Both the position numbers and the translations under genes were made by a program. A stretch of 64,000 nucleotides of DNA, from NCBI RefSeq assembly GCF_016861785.1, contig NZ_BOLS01000005.1, positions 101,226-165,225 on the forward strand, written 5' to 3'. Of this stretch, positions 56,345-64,000 are shown piece by piece. The number at the start of each line of letters is the position of its first letter. Positions within the stretch are counted from its first letter, which is position 1. This DNA comes from Lacticaseibacillus mingshuiensis. Lineage in GTDB: Bacteria > Bacillota > Bacilli > Lactobacillales > Lactobacillaceae. The notes under the pieces are model-generated. The model had not been told where the DNA came from. It saw nothing but the letters and a program-made list of their open reading frames with translations, and ran no database searches.

Positions 56345-57028
56345 ATGAATCTGACTGGCAAAATGCTGTATAGCTTTGGCGACTCCCTGATCGCCGGGCA
56401 CGAACTGAATTACGGGCTACTCGATGATCTGGCCGCCCGCCATCAGCTGGCCTGGCAAAATTTTGCGCAAAATGGGGCGACTGTGGTGCCGACCAAGCCG
56501 ACCGATCACACCTGGCCAAGCGACAATCAGGTGCCGGACATCGCAGCGCAGGTTCAAGGCGCGCCGAGCGAACAGCCAAATCTGATCATTTTCGATGGCC
56601 TCGTCAATGATTGTATGAGCTACATCGGCCAGTTGCGCGCGATCGGGGCACCGGCGCTGGGCTATGCGGACGCCGATTTTGACCGGGACACCTTCGCCGG
56701 GGCGTTCGAGCATGCCTGCTGGACCATGCGCCAAAAATATCCGGCGGTGCCCATTTTGTACGTGAGCGTCCACCACATGCCGAACATCCCGCAACCGCTT
56801 CAGGACCAGGCTCACGCGCTGGCGACCTTGCTGTGCGCCAAATGGGCATTTCCGGTCGTCGACGTGTATCGCGCCGGCACGATCAACACCTGTCTGCCGG
56901 CGATGGCGGATCAATTTTCCTACAACGGGCGGCCCGTCTTTCATGGCGGGGACGGCACGCACCTGAACAAGCTCGGCTACCAGCGCTATTACACGCCGAT
57001 GCTCGAGGCGGCGCTGGCGACGGTCTGA
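56345..57028 (+). CDS. SGNH/GDSL-family hydrolase
   Basis: A 227-aa protein with the GDSL block FGDSLIAG (Ser14), a block III VND (Asn89) and the C-terminal block GDGTHLNKLGYQ (Asp203, His206), so the active site looks complete. There is no signal peptide, which suggests an intracellular esterase or deacetylase; the substrate is unknown. GGAGG lies before the ATG. It converges on the GH1 gene, with a shared terminator between them. Confidence 0.88.
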   Translation: MNLTGKMLYSFGDSLIAGHELNYGLLDDLAARHQLAWQNFAQNGATVVPTKPTDHTWPSDNQVPDIAAQVQGAPSEQPNLIIFDGLVNDCMSYIGQLRAIGAPALGYADADFDRDTFAGAFEHACWTMRQKYPAVPILYVSVHHMPNIPQPLQDQAHALATLLCAKWAFPVVDVYRAGTINTCLPAMADQFSYNGRPVFHGGDGTHLNKLGYQRYYTPMLEAALATV

Positions 57029-57078
57029 GGAAAAAACGGTGGCGGACGGTGGCCACTGCCGGCAACCAGAAGCCAACC

Positions 57079-57112
57079 AAAAAGCGCTGAGCCTAGGCCC
57101 AACGCTTTTTTT
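57079..57112. terminator. Bidirectional terminator between the SGNH hydrolase and GH1 genes
   Basis: AAAAAGCG and CGCTTTTT flank a loop containing the palindrome GCCTAGGC; T runs exist on both strands. Confidence 0.75.
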
Positions 57113-57126
57113 GTCCGTTTCTAAAA

Positions 57127-58500
57127 TTAGTCCAGATCGGCCCCGTTGCTTTCAATGACGTGCTTGAACCAGCCGTACGACTTCTTCGGCACGCGCTTCA
57201 TGTCCAGCAGGTCGTGGTTGGTGCGGTTCACGTAGACCATGCCGTAGCGTTTGTCGAAATTGCCGCCCGAGCTTGGAATGTCGATGAGGCCCCAGCCGAG
57301 ATACCCGAGCACCTTGACGCCATCCTGCTGAACCGCGTCGCGCAGCGCTTCAAGATGGACGCGATGATACTGAATGCGATAGTCATCCTGAATCTCTTTA
57401 CCCTGAAAGTTTTCGCGGACGCCGATGCCATTTTCGATTGGGAACATTGGAATGCCGTATTCGTTGTAGACCTTGCTCAAAATGTCGCGGAAGCCCAGCG
57501 GATCGACGTTCCAGCCCCATTCGTTGTAGCGCGTGTACTTGTTCGGCACGCCGCCATAATCGAGGTAGCGCGTCGGCACCGTGCCCACCGGAACCTTCGT
57601 CGAGTCGATGGAATCGCTGCGGTAATAGGAAAACGCAATGAAGTCTGTTTTCACCTGGTCGAATTGCGCTTGGTCGGCAGCCGTGAAGTCCATGTCGATG
57701 TCGTGGTTCTTGATGAAGGTCAACACTTCATTGGAGTAGCGGCCATGGGCGTAAACGTCTAGCAGGTTGCGGTTGAAGAATTCGTTGATCTGGCGCGCGA
57801 ACAAAATGTCTTCCGGATTGTTTGTCGCCGGGTAGCATTCCTCATACGCCAGCATCCCGCCGATCTGGGCCGATGAATGGGCGTGCAGGTAATTGGCGAT
57901 CTCCACATGCGCGATCATCACGTGATGGGCGATGGTGAAGATCTCCTGATCCGTGTCGCCGCCTTCAAGCACGCCGGCATAATGCTTGGCGTAAGTCGTT
58001 GAATAAAGGTTTTGCTCGTTGAAAACGATCCAGTATGGCACCTTATCGGCAAAGCGGTCGACCATTTCCTTGCCAAAGCGAATGAAGGCGTTGGTCACAT
58101 GCCGACTCAAAAAGCCGTTCTCTTTTTCCGCCAGCGCCAGCGGCATATCGAAATGATACAGGCAGATCATCGGGGTGATGTGGCGCGCGAGCAGGCCATC
58201 GATCAGGCGGTCGTAAAACGCGATGCCTTCCTCATTGAAATCGCCGTCGCCAGTCGGGCAGACGCGACTCCAGGAGATCTGGAATCGATAGCAGTTCATG
58301 CCCGCGGCCGCCATCAGATCGAAGTCTTCATCGAAATCATGGTATTCATCGATCGCGACTTTCCAATCGCTCGAATTTTCCGTGGCCGGGCGCACGTCAT
58401 AGACCGACTTGCCCTTACCGCCTTCGTTCCAGCCGCCTTCTGTCTGCATGCTGGAGGTCGAATTCCCCCAGAGAAACCCTTTTGGCAATGCTTGTCCCAT
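57127..58500 (-). CDS. GH1 family 6-phospho-beta-glucosidase
   Basis: A 457-aa GH1 enzyme beginning MGQALPKGFLWGNSTSSMQTEGGW. The acid/base segment is WIVFNEQNL (Glu162), with Gln where NEP is usual; the nucleophile segment is FPIENGIG. The C-terminal motif (KKSYGWFKHVIESNG) fits 6-phospho-beta-glucosidases that cleave PTS-imported beta-glucosides. The start at 58500 follows AAGGGAG. It is transcribed divergently from a GntR regulator, with a cre-like site in between. Confidence 0.88.
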   Translation of the reverse strand: MGQALPKGFLWGNSTSSMQTEGGWNEGGKGKSVYDVRPATENSSDWKVAIDEYHDFDEDFDLMAAAGMNCYRFQISWSRVCPTGDGDFNEEGIAFYDRLIDGLLARHITPMICLYHFDMPLALAEKENGFLSRHVTNAFIRFGKEMVDRFADKVPYWIVFNEQNLYSTTYAKHYAGVLEGGDTDQEIFTIAHHVMIAHVEIANYLHAHSSAQIGGMLAYEECYPATNNPEDILFARQINEFFNRNLLDVYAHGRYSNEVLTFIKNHDIDMDFTAADQAQFDQVKTDFIAFSYYRSDSIDSTKVPVGTVPTRYLDYGGVPNKYTRYNEWGWNVDPLGFRDILSKVYNEYGIPMFPIENGIGVRENFQGKEIQDDYRIQYHRVHLEALRDAVQQDGVKVLGYLGWGLIDIPSSGGNFDKRYGMVYVNRTNHDLLDMKRVPKKSYGWFKHVIESNGADLD

Positions 58501-58554
58501 TTGTTGGACTCCCTTCAATTGTGTGCTGTCCTCATTATAACGGCCTCCCGCGAC

Positions 58555-58573
58555 CGCTGTAAACACGCTTTCA
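58555..58573 (-). promoter_or_regulatory. cre-like site upstream of the GH1 gene
   Basis: On the minus strand TTTGAAAGCGTGTTTACA contains the left half TGAAAGCG and a shifted right half TTTACA. It is an imperfect CcpA-site candidate. Confidence 0.4.
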
Positions 58574-58724
58574 AATAAATGTATATACTATTTTGTGGCG
58601 AAATGCAAAGCGAAGGCATAGACTATGACTGACAGATACTCGCCAGCATTCGCTCACGCCCATAGGTGACGCGTGGAAAATCAGGCGCCACCGCCATTCA
58701 TGGCGCCCTTAGAAGGAGATACAT

Positions 58725-59438
58725 ATGTATAAATATCAAGAGATCGCAGAAAAACTGCAGGCGCTTTTCACCGACGGCACCTATGCCCCAGGCGCCCAGT
58801 TGCCGGATCAAGAAACGCTGGCCAAGCAATTCGACACGACCCGCATCACCATTCGCAAGGCGATTCAAAGCCTGATCATCGAAGGGGTCGTCTACACAAA
58901 ACGCGGCGCCGGCACGTTTTTGCGTAAGGACTACAACCCCAATGCCGCCCGCCAAGCCGCCAGTATCGAAGCGCCCCTGGGCACCACTTTTACCTACCAG
59001 GACCGCCAAGTCTCAAGCCTTGTGCTGGGGCTGGAGGCGCGCCTGCCTGCGCCGGATGAGGAGGAAAATCTCCTGATCGACAGCGGCACACCGGTCTACG
59101 ACATTCGCCGGGTGCGCTATCTGGATAAAAAGGTGTACGCCTATGAACATACGATCATGCCGACCAAGATCGCGACCCTGACGGAGCAGGTGCTGCTGGG
59201 CTCGCTGTATAGCTATCTGCGCGACGTGGCGGAGATCGAGATCGCCGGGGCGCATCGCCAGGTGTTTGCGATCGAGGCGGGGATGCCGGATGTCACGGCC
59301 GGCGTGGCCAAGCGCATCGGCGAGCCGGTGCTCGTGATCAAGCAAGTCGCGTATACCGATAGCGGCGAGCCCTTCGAGTATTCTGAGAGCCATTTTCCAT
59401 TCAAGACCAGTCGCATCGTGGCCGACGTGACGCTTTAG
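58725..59438 (+). CDS. GntR-family regulator with UTRA domain
   Basis: A 237-aa HutC-subfamily regulator: winged helix at 1-70 (GAQLPDQETLAKQFDTTRITIRKAIQSL) and a ligand-binding UTRA domain (about 85-235) that probably senses a phosphorylated sugar. AGAAGGAGA precedes the ATG. It lies between the divergent GH1 gene and the co-directional GH2 gene, so it probably controls both. Confidence 0.9.
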   Translation: MYKYQEIAEKLQALFTDGTYAPGAQLPDQETLAKQFDTTRITIRKAIQSLIIEGVVYTKRGAGTFLRKDYNPNAARQAASIEAPLGTTFTYQDRQVSSLVLGLEARLPAPDEEENLLIDSGTPVYDIRRVRYLDKKVYAYEHTIMPTKIATLTEQVLLGSLYSYLRDVAEIEIAGAHRQVFAIEAGMPDVTAGVAKRIGEPVLVIKQVAYTDSGEPFEYSESHFPFKTSRIVADVTL

Positions 59439-59458
59439 CGCAACCTGGAGGCGGGGAC

Positions 59459-61210
59459 ATGGAAAACAAAAATCGGAATAAACAGACCTTGCCGCTTGAT
59501 GACTACCCGCGGCCCCAGCTTCAGCGGCCGACTTGGCAAAATCTCAACGGCTGGTGGCAATACGCGATCACCGAGACGGCGCAGGAACCGACGCAATACG
59601 ACGGTCTGATTCTGGTACCGTATTCGCCGGAGACCAAGGCCTCGGGGGTGCAGCGGCCAGTCTCGCCGACTCAGACCCTGTGGTACAAGCGAACGCTGAC
59701 GGTGCCCGCCGTCGAGCCAGGCGCGCATGTGTTGCTGCATTTCGGGGCGGTGGATCAATTCTGCCGGGTCTTCGTGGATCGGCAATTACGCGCGACGCAC
59801 CGAGGCGGCTACTGGCCGTTTACAGTGGAAGTCGCAGGCGGGGCCGCGCCGCGCGACGTCGAGTTGATCGTTGCCGTGCAGGATCACAGCGACCAAGGCT
59901 TTGAAGCATACGGCAAGCAAAAATTGGCGCACGGCGGCATGTGGTACACGCCGCAAAGCGGAATTTGGCAAACGGTCTGGCTGGAGGTGGTGCCGGCGAC
60001 CTATTTGACCGATCTGACGATCACGCCGGATGTGGCCGCCGGGGCGGTGACCGTTGCCCTGACGACAAATCGGCCGGCGTCTGCGCTGACCGTGCAGGTG
60101 CTGGCCGATGGGGAACCGGTTGCCGGCGCGCCGATCGACCCGGCAAGCGGCCGCGTGACCTTGTCGCTCCCTCGGCCGCATCTATGGACCCCGGTGGCCC
60201 CATTTTTGTACGATCTGGTGATCACGGCCGATGACGATCAGGCGCAAAGCTATTTTGGCCTGCGCAGTTTTGCCCGCGGGTTGGATGCGGCGGGGCGGCC
60301 GGCGTTTTTGCTGAATGGCCAGCCAATTTTCCAATCCGGCCTGCTCGATCAGGGCTACTGGGCGGATGGCCTGTACACGCCGCCATCCGACGCCGCGGTG
60401 GTCCGCGAGCTCACCGCGATCAAGGAAATGGGCTTCAACATGCTGCGCAAGCACATCAAGATCGAGCCGCTGCGCTGGTATTACCACTGCGACCGGTTGG
60501 GCCTGTTAGTCTGGCAGGACTTTGTTTCCGGCGGCGGCCCGTATAACGATTGGCTGATTCGCATTTTGCCATTCGTCGGCGCCCGTTTTTCGGATAAGGA
60601 GCCGGCGCTGCTGGGCCGCGGGGATGCGCGCAGCCGGGCGGTTTACTTGCGCGACGCCCAGCGCACGCTCGCTCTGTTGAAAAATACCGTCAGCATTTGC
60701 ACCTGGGTCCCATTCAATGAAGGTTGGGGGCAATTTTCCGCCAATGAGATCGCGGCAGAGGTGGTTCGGCGCGATCCGACGCGCCTGGTGGATCAAGCCT
60801 CTGGTTGGTACGATCAAGGCGGCGGCGATTTTCGCAGCCACCACAGTTACTACAAGCCGTTTCGCCTGGTGAAAAACGCGGGTGCGCGCATTCAGGCACT
60901 CACCGAATTTGGCGGGTACGCGCTGGCGGTGTCAGACCACATTCAGGTCGATCGGGCATTCGGGTATAAGTCGTTTGCGGATCCGGCGGCATTGCTGGCG
61001 GCCTTGACCAAGCTCTATCACAGTCACGTGCGCGCCAATATCCCGCGGGGCCTGGCCGTCGCGATCTACACGCAGGTCAGCGACGTCGAGGATGAGATCA
61101 ACGGCCTTTGGACCTTCGATCGCGCCGTCTGCAAAATTGATCCGGCCGCGCTCACTGCCCTGAACGCGGAACTTCAAGCGACGTTCGCAGCTGCACAAAG
61201 TGGGGTCTAA
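59459..61210 (+). CDS. GH2 family glycoside hydrolase
   Basis: A 583-aa intracellular enzyme with a sugar-binding jelly-roll (about 20-180), an Ig-like domain (about 182-272) and a TIM barrel with acid/base Glu421 (WVPFNEGWGQ) and nucleophile Glu483 (LTEFGGY). It is shorter than LacZ-type beta-galactosidases (about 1000 aa) and lacks their C-terminal domains; it resembles compact GH2 enzymes of unclear specificity. There is no signal peptide. GGAGGCGGGG precedes the ATG, 20 bases after the GntR gene. Confidence 0.85.
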   Translation: MENKNRNKQTLPLDDYPRPQLQRPTWQNLNGWWQYAITETAQEPTQYDGLILVPYSPETKASGVQRPVSPTQTLWYKRTLTVPAVEPGAHVLLHFGAVDQFCRVFVDRQLRATHRGGYWPFTVEVAGGAAPRDVELIVAVQDHSDQGFEAYGKQKLAHGGMWYTPQSGIWQTVWLEVVPATYLTDLTITPDVAAGAVTVALTTNRPASALTVQVLADGEPVAGAPIDPASGRVTLSLPRPHLWTPVAPFLYDLVITADDDQAQSYFGLRSFARGLDAAGRPAFLLNGQPIFQSGLLDQGYWADGLYTPPSDAAVVRELTAIKEMGFNMLRKHIKIEPLRWYYHCDRLGLLVWQDFVSGGGPYNDWLIRILPFVGARFSDKEPALLGRGDARSRAVYLRDAQRTLALLKNTVSICTWVPFNEGWGQFSANEIAAEVVRRDPTRLVDQASGWYDQGGGDFRSHHSYYKPFRLVKNAGARIQALTEFGGYALAVSDHIQVDRAFGYKSFADPAALLAALTKLYHSHVRANIPRGLAVAIYTQVSDVEDEINGLWTFDRAVCKIDPAALTALNAELQATFAAAQSGV

Positions 61211-61317
61211 CTGAGGGCAGTTGGCTGGGAAAACGGGGCCCGATAAAACGCCGGTGAGTCGTGCTAGTGTGGCGTTTTTCACAACTGGACGTGCACAAAA
61301 TAATTGTGGAAAAATTG

Positions 61318-61346
61318 TTGACAGTAAGCGCTTTCAGGTCTATACT
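61318..61346 (+). promoter_or_regulatory. Strong promoter of orphan RNA 2 with a cre-like site in the spacer
   Basis: TTGACA (61318-61323), a 17-base spacer and TATACT (61341-61346). AGTAAGCGCTTTCA (61323-61336) matches the cre consensus at 13 of 14 positions and sits between the two hexamers. Confidence 0.8.
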
Positions 61347-61352
61347 TTTGGC

Positions 61353-61842
61353 ATCTTAAGAATGGGTGCTGCAAGGTGGCCGGAAAATGGCGCAGTTTGT
61401 TGCAACACCCCGTGTCTTGGACGAGACGACGCGCGGTGATTCTTCCGGAGCCCACCGCGGCACCAAAAAATCGGACTCGCAGCAAGACGGCGACCGTCAC
61501 TGGGAAGGCCAACCTGCCTAGTCACCCTGGGTACACCAGGCAAATGAACAAGTACTTCCGGAAAAGCCCGGCACCACTGCGGGCTGGGACGCCGATCACG
61601 TCCCCCTAACGAGTTGGAAAACAACGATTTGGGAGATCTAAAAAAATCCCTTCATCAAGGCCGTATTAAGTGCGGTCAAACGGCCAGGACCAATCTGACA
61701 AACGAGGGCCGCTGAACAGACGCCCTGACCCGAACCAAAGCTCTAACCAAGCGGCGTGACGCCCGCCTGGGGACGTTGCATCGGTAACAGGAACAAAAGA
61801 GACCGATCTAGCCGAGTGAGACGGCTGGATCGGCCTTTTTTT
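61353..61842 (+). ncRNA. Orphan structured RNA 2, about 490 nt, family not recognised
   Basis: The stretch lies between a near-consensus promoter and a strong terminator. The longest frame (77 codons from 61376) is Lys/Arg/Pro-rich, lacks a ribosome site and looks non-coding. Many perfect local stems follow one another: CGCGGTG/CACCGCG, CCTGG/CCAGG within TGCCT/AGGCA, AGCCCG/CGGGCT, GGACG/CGTCC, GGCCGT/ACGGCC, GGCG-TGA-CGCC and ATCGGT/ACCGAT; the last competes with the terminator stem. The next gene is on the opposite strand, so this is not a leader. Known families of similar size in Lactobacillales (such as ROOL or GOLLD) should be tested but are not claimed. Confidence 0.6.
61803..61842 (+). 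terminator. Terminator of orphan RNA 2
   Basis: CCGATCTAGCCG pairs with CGGCTGGATCGG (11 of 12 bp, one T-G), followed by seven T. Confidence 0.88.
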
Positions 61843-62046
61843 GTGGAGTCGACGGGGACTTCTAGCAGAAGTGGAGAAGAGGAAAGAACGAGGCGGTAAA
61901 TCTGCAATGATATTCAGGATAACCTATCTAGAGCTGCTCTTTCATCTTGCCTTGCTCTGAAAAGCGGGGGGCTGTGCCTCGTACAGTGGCATGTGGATAC
62001 ACGCGAGGGACAAGTTTGCCCTGAGTAAATTCAAAGTTGGATATGA

Positions 62047-62204
62047 GGGTGGGCTCCGGCCAGAAACGGCTCAGCCCCCTCGTCGGCGTTAGCGGCTGTG
62101 CCGCTTACGCCGAAAGTGAGCTTTGAGACCGCGACCTTTGCGGGCTCAAAGTTGCTTGTCCGCTCTACTCCGGTCACCAGCCGATTTCTGGCCGGAGCCC
62201 ACCC
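62047..62204 (-). repeat. MITE-like element R2, copy b (158 bp, reverse orientation)
   Basis: Perfect 20-bp terminal inverted repeats (GGGTGGGCTCCGGCCAGAAA and its complement at 62185-62204). It is homologous to copy a over most of its length, including the inner AGCGGCTGTGCCGCT hairpin and CAGCCCCCTCGTCGG. It differs from copy a at one TIR base, and the change is mirrored in the other arm. The bases between RNA 2 and this element (61843-62046) show nothing recognisable. Confidence 0.8.
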
Positions 62205-62275
62205 GGGCGTTTTTTCAACATCGCCGCTTAGATTGCGCAGACCACTCCCAACCTGAGATGATAGAAGCATAGCCG

Positions 62276-62983
62276 CTAGTTTGAGGCGAGGTGCGCCGAG
62301 TGGAAGTAGAAGTTCAGCCCCGGGTAGTCATAGATCGTCCGCGAGAAATTGAACGGCACATTGTTTTTCGAGTAGCTGACCTGCTCGAGCATCATCTTTA
62401 GCGTCCCGACCGGCGCGTGAAGCAGCTCGGCCTGATCCGGCTCAAGCGAGACCTGGGAAATGAAGTTCTCACTCGATGAGATCTCAATATCGTATGTATC
62501 GCGCACGAAATCCAAGATCGAGGAGTTGATGCTGTCGGTGGAAAGAAACGGGATGACGTCCCGCATGTAATACGCCTGTTCATAGCAATAGAGCTGCGCG
62601 TTCAAGTAGCGGAGCCGGAAGATTCGGTACAGATCGAGGTCCGCGTCGATGCGCAGGCGGCTGGCCAGGTCGATCTCACCGGCTTTGACGCGGTCGAAGG
62701 TGACGACTTTACTGGTCAAAATACCACCTGCCAGCAATTTTTTCCCCACGCCGAAGGACAAGTTGAGCGTGGCTTTATTTTCCAATTGCGTTTGGTTGAT
62801 GAAATAGCCCGACCCCTGCACCCGGCGAAGAAGGCCACGTTGGTAAACGACGTCGATCGCGCGCCTAATCGTGTTGCGGCTGACGGCGTATTGTTTCATC
62901 AGTTGCTGTTCGGTCGGCAATTTATCGTGAAATGTGCCGGCCTCGATGGCGCGAATCAGATCTTCTGCGATTTCGTGATACAT
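62276..62983 (-). CDS. GntR-family regulator with UTRA domain (second)
   Basis: A 235-aa HutC-type regulator with a winged helix (LPTEQQLMKQYAVSRNTIRRAIDVV, about 22-46) and a UTRA domain (about 75-230). GGAGG precedes ATG 62983. It is divergent from the lactose/cellobiose-family EIIB and EIIA genes and probably regulates them in response to a phospho-sugar. The palindrome AAGTACTT (63010-63017) just before its start is a candidate operator. Confidence 0.9.
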   Translation of the reverse strand: MYHEIAEDLIRAIEAGTFHDKLPTEQQLMKQYAVSRNTIRRAIDVVYQRGLLRRVQGSGYFINQTQLENKATLNLSFGVGKKLLAGGILTSKVVTFDRVKAGEIDLASRLRIDADLDLYRIFRLRYLNAQLYCYEQAYYMRDVIPFLSTDSINSSILDFVRDTYDIEISSSENFISQVSLEPDQAELLHAPVGTLKMMLEQVSYSKNNVPFNFSRTIYDYPGLNFYFHSAHLASN

Positions 62984-63039
62984 GACAGGCCTCCAAAAAA
63001 TTAAATGGTAAGTACTTGTAAAATTTGTTCCCACGTATT

Positions 63040-63068
63040 ATTATAGCATTGTGTTGAAAGCGGTTTAA
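63040..63068 (-). promoter_or_regulatory. Promoter of the GntR gene overlapped by a cre-like site
   Basis: On the minus strand TTAAAC, a 17-base spacer and TATAAT (63045-63040). The + strand TGAAAGCGGTTTAA (63055-63068) over the spacer and -35 resembles cre at 12 of 14 positions. Confidence 0.55.
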
Positions 63069-63113
63069 GTAATACCGCAAAAATTTACGCTTAAATCAAG
63101 GGAGAGATACGTT

Positions 63114-63437
63114 ATGGCTGACAAGACCATTATGTTGGTATGCAGTGCTGGGATGTCCACTTCACTGCTCGTTGCGAAGATGCAAAAGGCAGCTCAGGCT
63201 GAAGGCGTTGATGCAGATATTTTTGCAACCGCTTCATCCGATGCTCCTCACATGCTTAAGGAAAAGAACCCAGACATCTTAATGCTTGGACCCCAGGTTC
63301 GTTACATGCTGAACCAGTTCAAAGCTCAGGTCTCTGATATTCCTGTCGAAGTCATCAACATGCAGGACTACGGCATGATGAACGGCGAAAAGGTGCTCAA
63401 GGAAGCCCTCACGTCGATCGACAGTTTCCAAAAGTAA
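63114..63437 (+). CDS. PTS lactose/cellobiose-family EIIB
   Basis: A 107-aa protein with the phospho-Cys10 loop LVCSAGMSTSLL, diagnostic of CelA/LicB-type EIIB. It passes phosphate from EIIA to the sugar at EIIC, whose gene is not in the window. GGGAGAGA precedes the ATG. The substrate is probably a beta-glucoside or chitobiose-like disaccharide; the nearby GH1 enzyme could hydrolyse such a product. Confidence 0.95.
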   Translation: MADKTIMLVCSAGMSTSLLVAKMQKAAQAEGVDADIFATASSDAPHMLKEKNPDILMLGPQVRYMLNQFKAQVSDIPVEVINMQDYGMMNGEKVLKEALTSIDSFQK

Positions 63438-63475
63438 TCGCATCGTCATTTTAAACGCAGTGAATGGAGAGAACA

Positions 63476-63814
63476 ATGGCTGAAGAAGAACAAGACCAAA
63501 ACATGGAAGCAATCATGGGCCTCATCATCAATGGTGGCAACGCGAAGAGCTCCGCATTTGAGGCGATCGCAGCTGCTAAAACTGGTGATTTTGACCTGGC
63601 AGACAGCAAGCTCAAGGAAGCAGACAGTTTCTTAGTTGACGCGCATAACTCGCAGACCAAGATGCTGACCGCAGAAGCAAACGGCGAGCATGCCACTGTC
63701 ACCTTGCTCACGGTGCACTCCCAGGACCACTTGATGACCAGCATCACCTTCCGCGATCTGGCGGGTGAAATCGTTGATCTCTACAAGCGTCTGGCAAAAG
63801 ACGAAGCCAAGTAA
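63476..63814 (+). CDS. PTS lactose/cellobiose-family EIIA
   Basis: A 112-aa helical protein of the LacF/CelC type with the active-site His81 in LLTVHSQDHLMTS and the family block MGLIINGGNAKSSAFEAI. The start at 63476 follows GGAGAG. It lies 38 bases after EIIB in the same operon. It is followed by a terminator, so an EIIC gene would need separate transcription or read-through. Confidence 0.95.
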   Translation: MAEEEQDQNMEAIMGLIINGGNAKSSAFEAIAAAKTGDFDLADSKLKEADSFLVDAHNSQTKMLTAEANGEHATVTLLTVHSQDHLMTSITFRDLAGEIVDLYKRLAKDEAK

Positions 63815-63882
63815 GCTTCGCTTTGACAGCGCAAAAAACGAGTTGTTCTGTGATGGTCTCGCAAACAGCTCGGTAGCGATGA

Positions 63883-63910
63883 AGCTGGGGCAAATTGCCC
63901 TGGCTTTTTT
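63883..63910 (+). terminator. Terminator after EIIA
   Basis: AGCTGGGGCAA pairs with TTGCCCTGGCT (one T-T mismatch), followed by T. A further nested stem GGGCAAT...ATTGCCC lies at 63917-63960. Confidence 0.75.
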
Positions 63911-64000
63911 GAATTAGGGCAATGAAACACGTTCTTTCAAGGACGTGATGAATTGCCCTTCTTCTGTGTCCCAAGCATGCTTCACATGGTGCAAGATAAC

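Noticed and set aside
61376..61609. A 77-codon frame inside orphan RNA 2
   Set aside because: No ribosome site, low-complexity product, starts too near the likely transcript 5' end and spans stem-loops.

Overview
The window looks like about 64 kb of chromosome from a GC-rich member of the Lactobacillaceae (Lacticaseibacillus-like by impression; no rRNA or housekeeping marker is present to fix the species). The evidence is a WalRK-YycH-YycI-YycJ-HtrA cluster, a dltXABCD operon, mannose- and lactose-family PTS genes, oligopeptide transport, a cell-envelope S8 proteinase, and strong AGGAGG ribosome binding sites throughout. Most genes lie on the + strand. No phage genes, intact IS element, CRISPR array, rRNA or tRNA was seen.

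Layout. 1-3.9 kb: MurNAc salvage (mupG-like 3' part, murQ, murP with a fused EIIA). 4.4-7.1 kb (minus): an amino-acid ABC transporter behind a lysine riboswitch. 7.2-8.7 kb (minus): XRE regulator and CPBP protease. 9.2-12.5 kb: mannose-family PTS and a ManO-like protein. 12.7-14.8 kb: a two-component system. 14.9-21.6 kb: glycosyltransferase, dltXABCD and an FmtA-like serine hydrolase. 21.7-22.15 kb: an orphan structured RNA. 22.2-23.9 kb (minus): a hydrolase and two damaged, AT-richer genes. 24-31.9 kb: walRKHIJ and htrA. 32.1-32.5 kb: a DnaA-box cluster. 33.6-44.9 kb: two very large surface proteins, a subtilase and a frameshifted LRR/repeat protein. 45-46 kb: two Hsp20 genes under a CIRCE-like operator. 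46.5-52.2 kb: oppABCDF. 52.8-56.2 kb: an AbrB-like/membrane protein, a parS site and a metal P-type ATPase. 56.3-61.2 kb: an SGNH hydrolase, GH1, GntR regulator and GH2. 61.3-61.85 kb: a second orphan structured RNA. 62.3-63.9 kb: a GntR regulator divergent from lactose/cellobiose-family EIIB and EIIA.

How the parts fit. The theme is cell-envelope physiology and carbohydrate or peptide uptake: wall-fragment recycling, teichoic acid D-alanylation, wall homeostasis (WalRK), surface quality control (HtrA), and a proteinase with a peptide importer. cre-like CcpA sites recur at the PTS genes, a glycosidase and both orphan RNAs, which suggests that carbon catabolite control links much of the window.

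The least explained content is non-coding. There are two about 400-490 nt highly structured transcription units with near-ideal promoters carrying cre-like sites and with intrinsic terminators. There are two families of dispersed hairpin elements, one with perfect 20-bp terminal inverted repeats that co-vary between copies. A cluster of four perfect DnaA boxes lies away from any dnaA gene in this window, and a parS site lies 22 kb from it. An apparent terminator lies in the only possible leader of the dlt operon.
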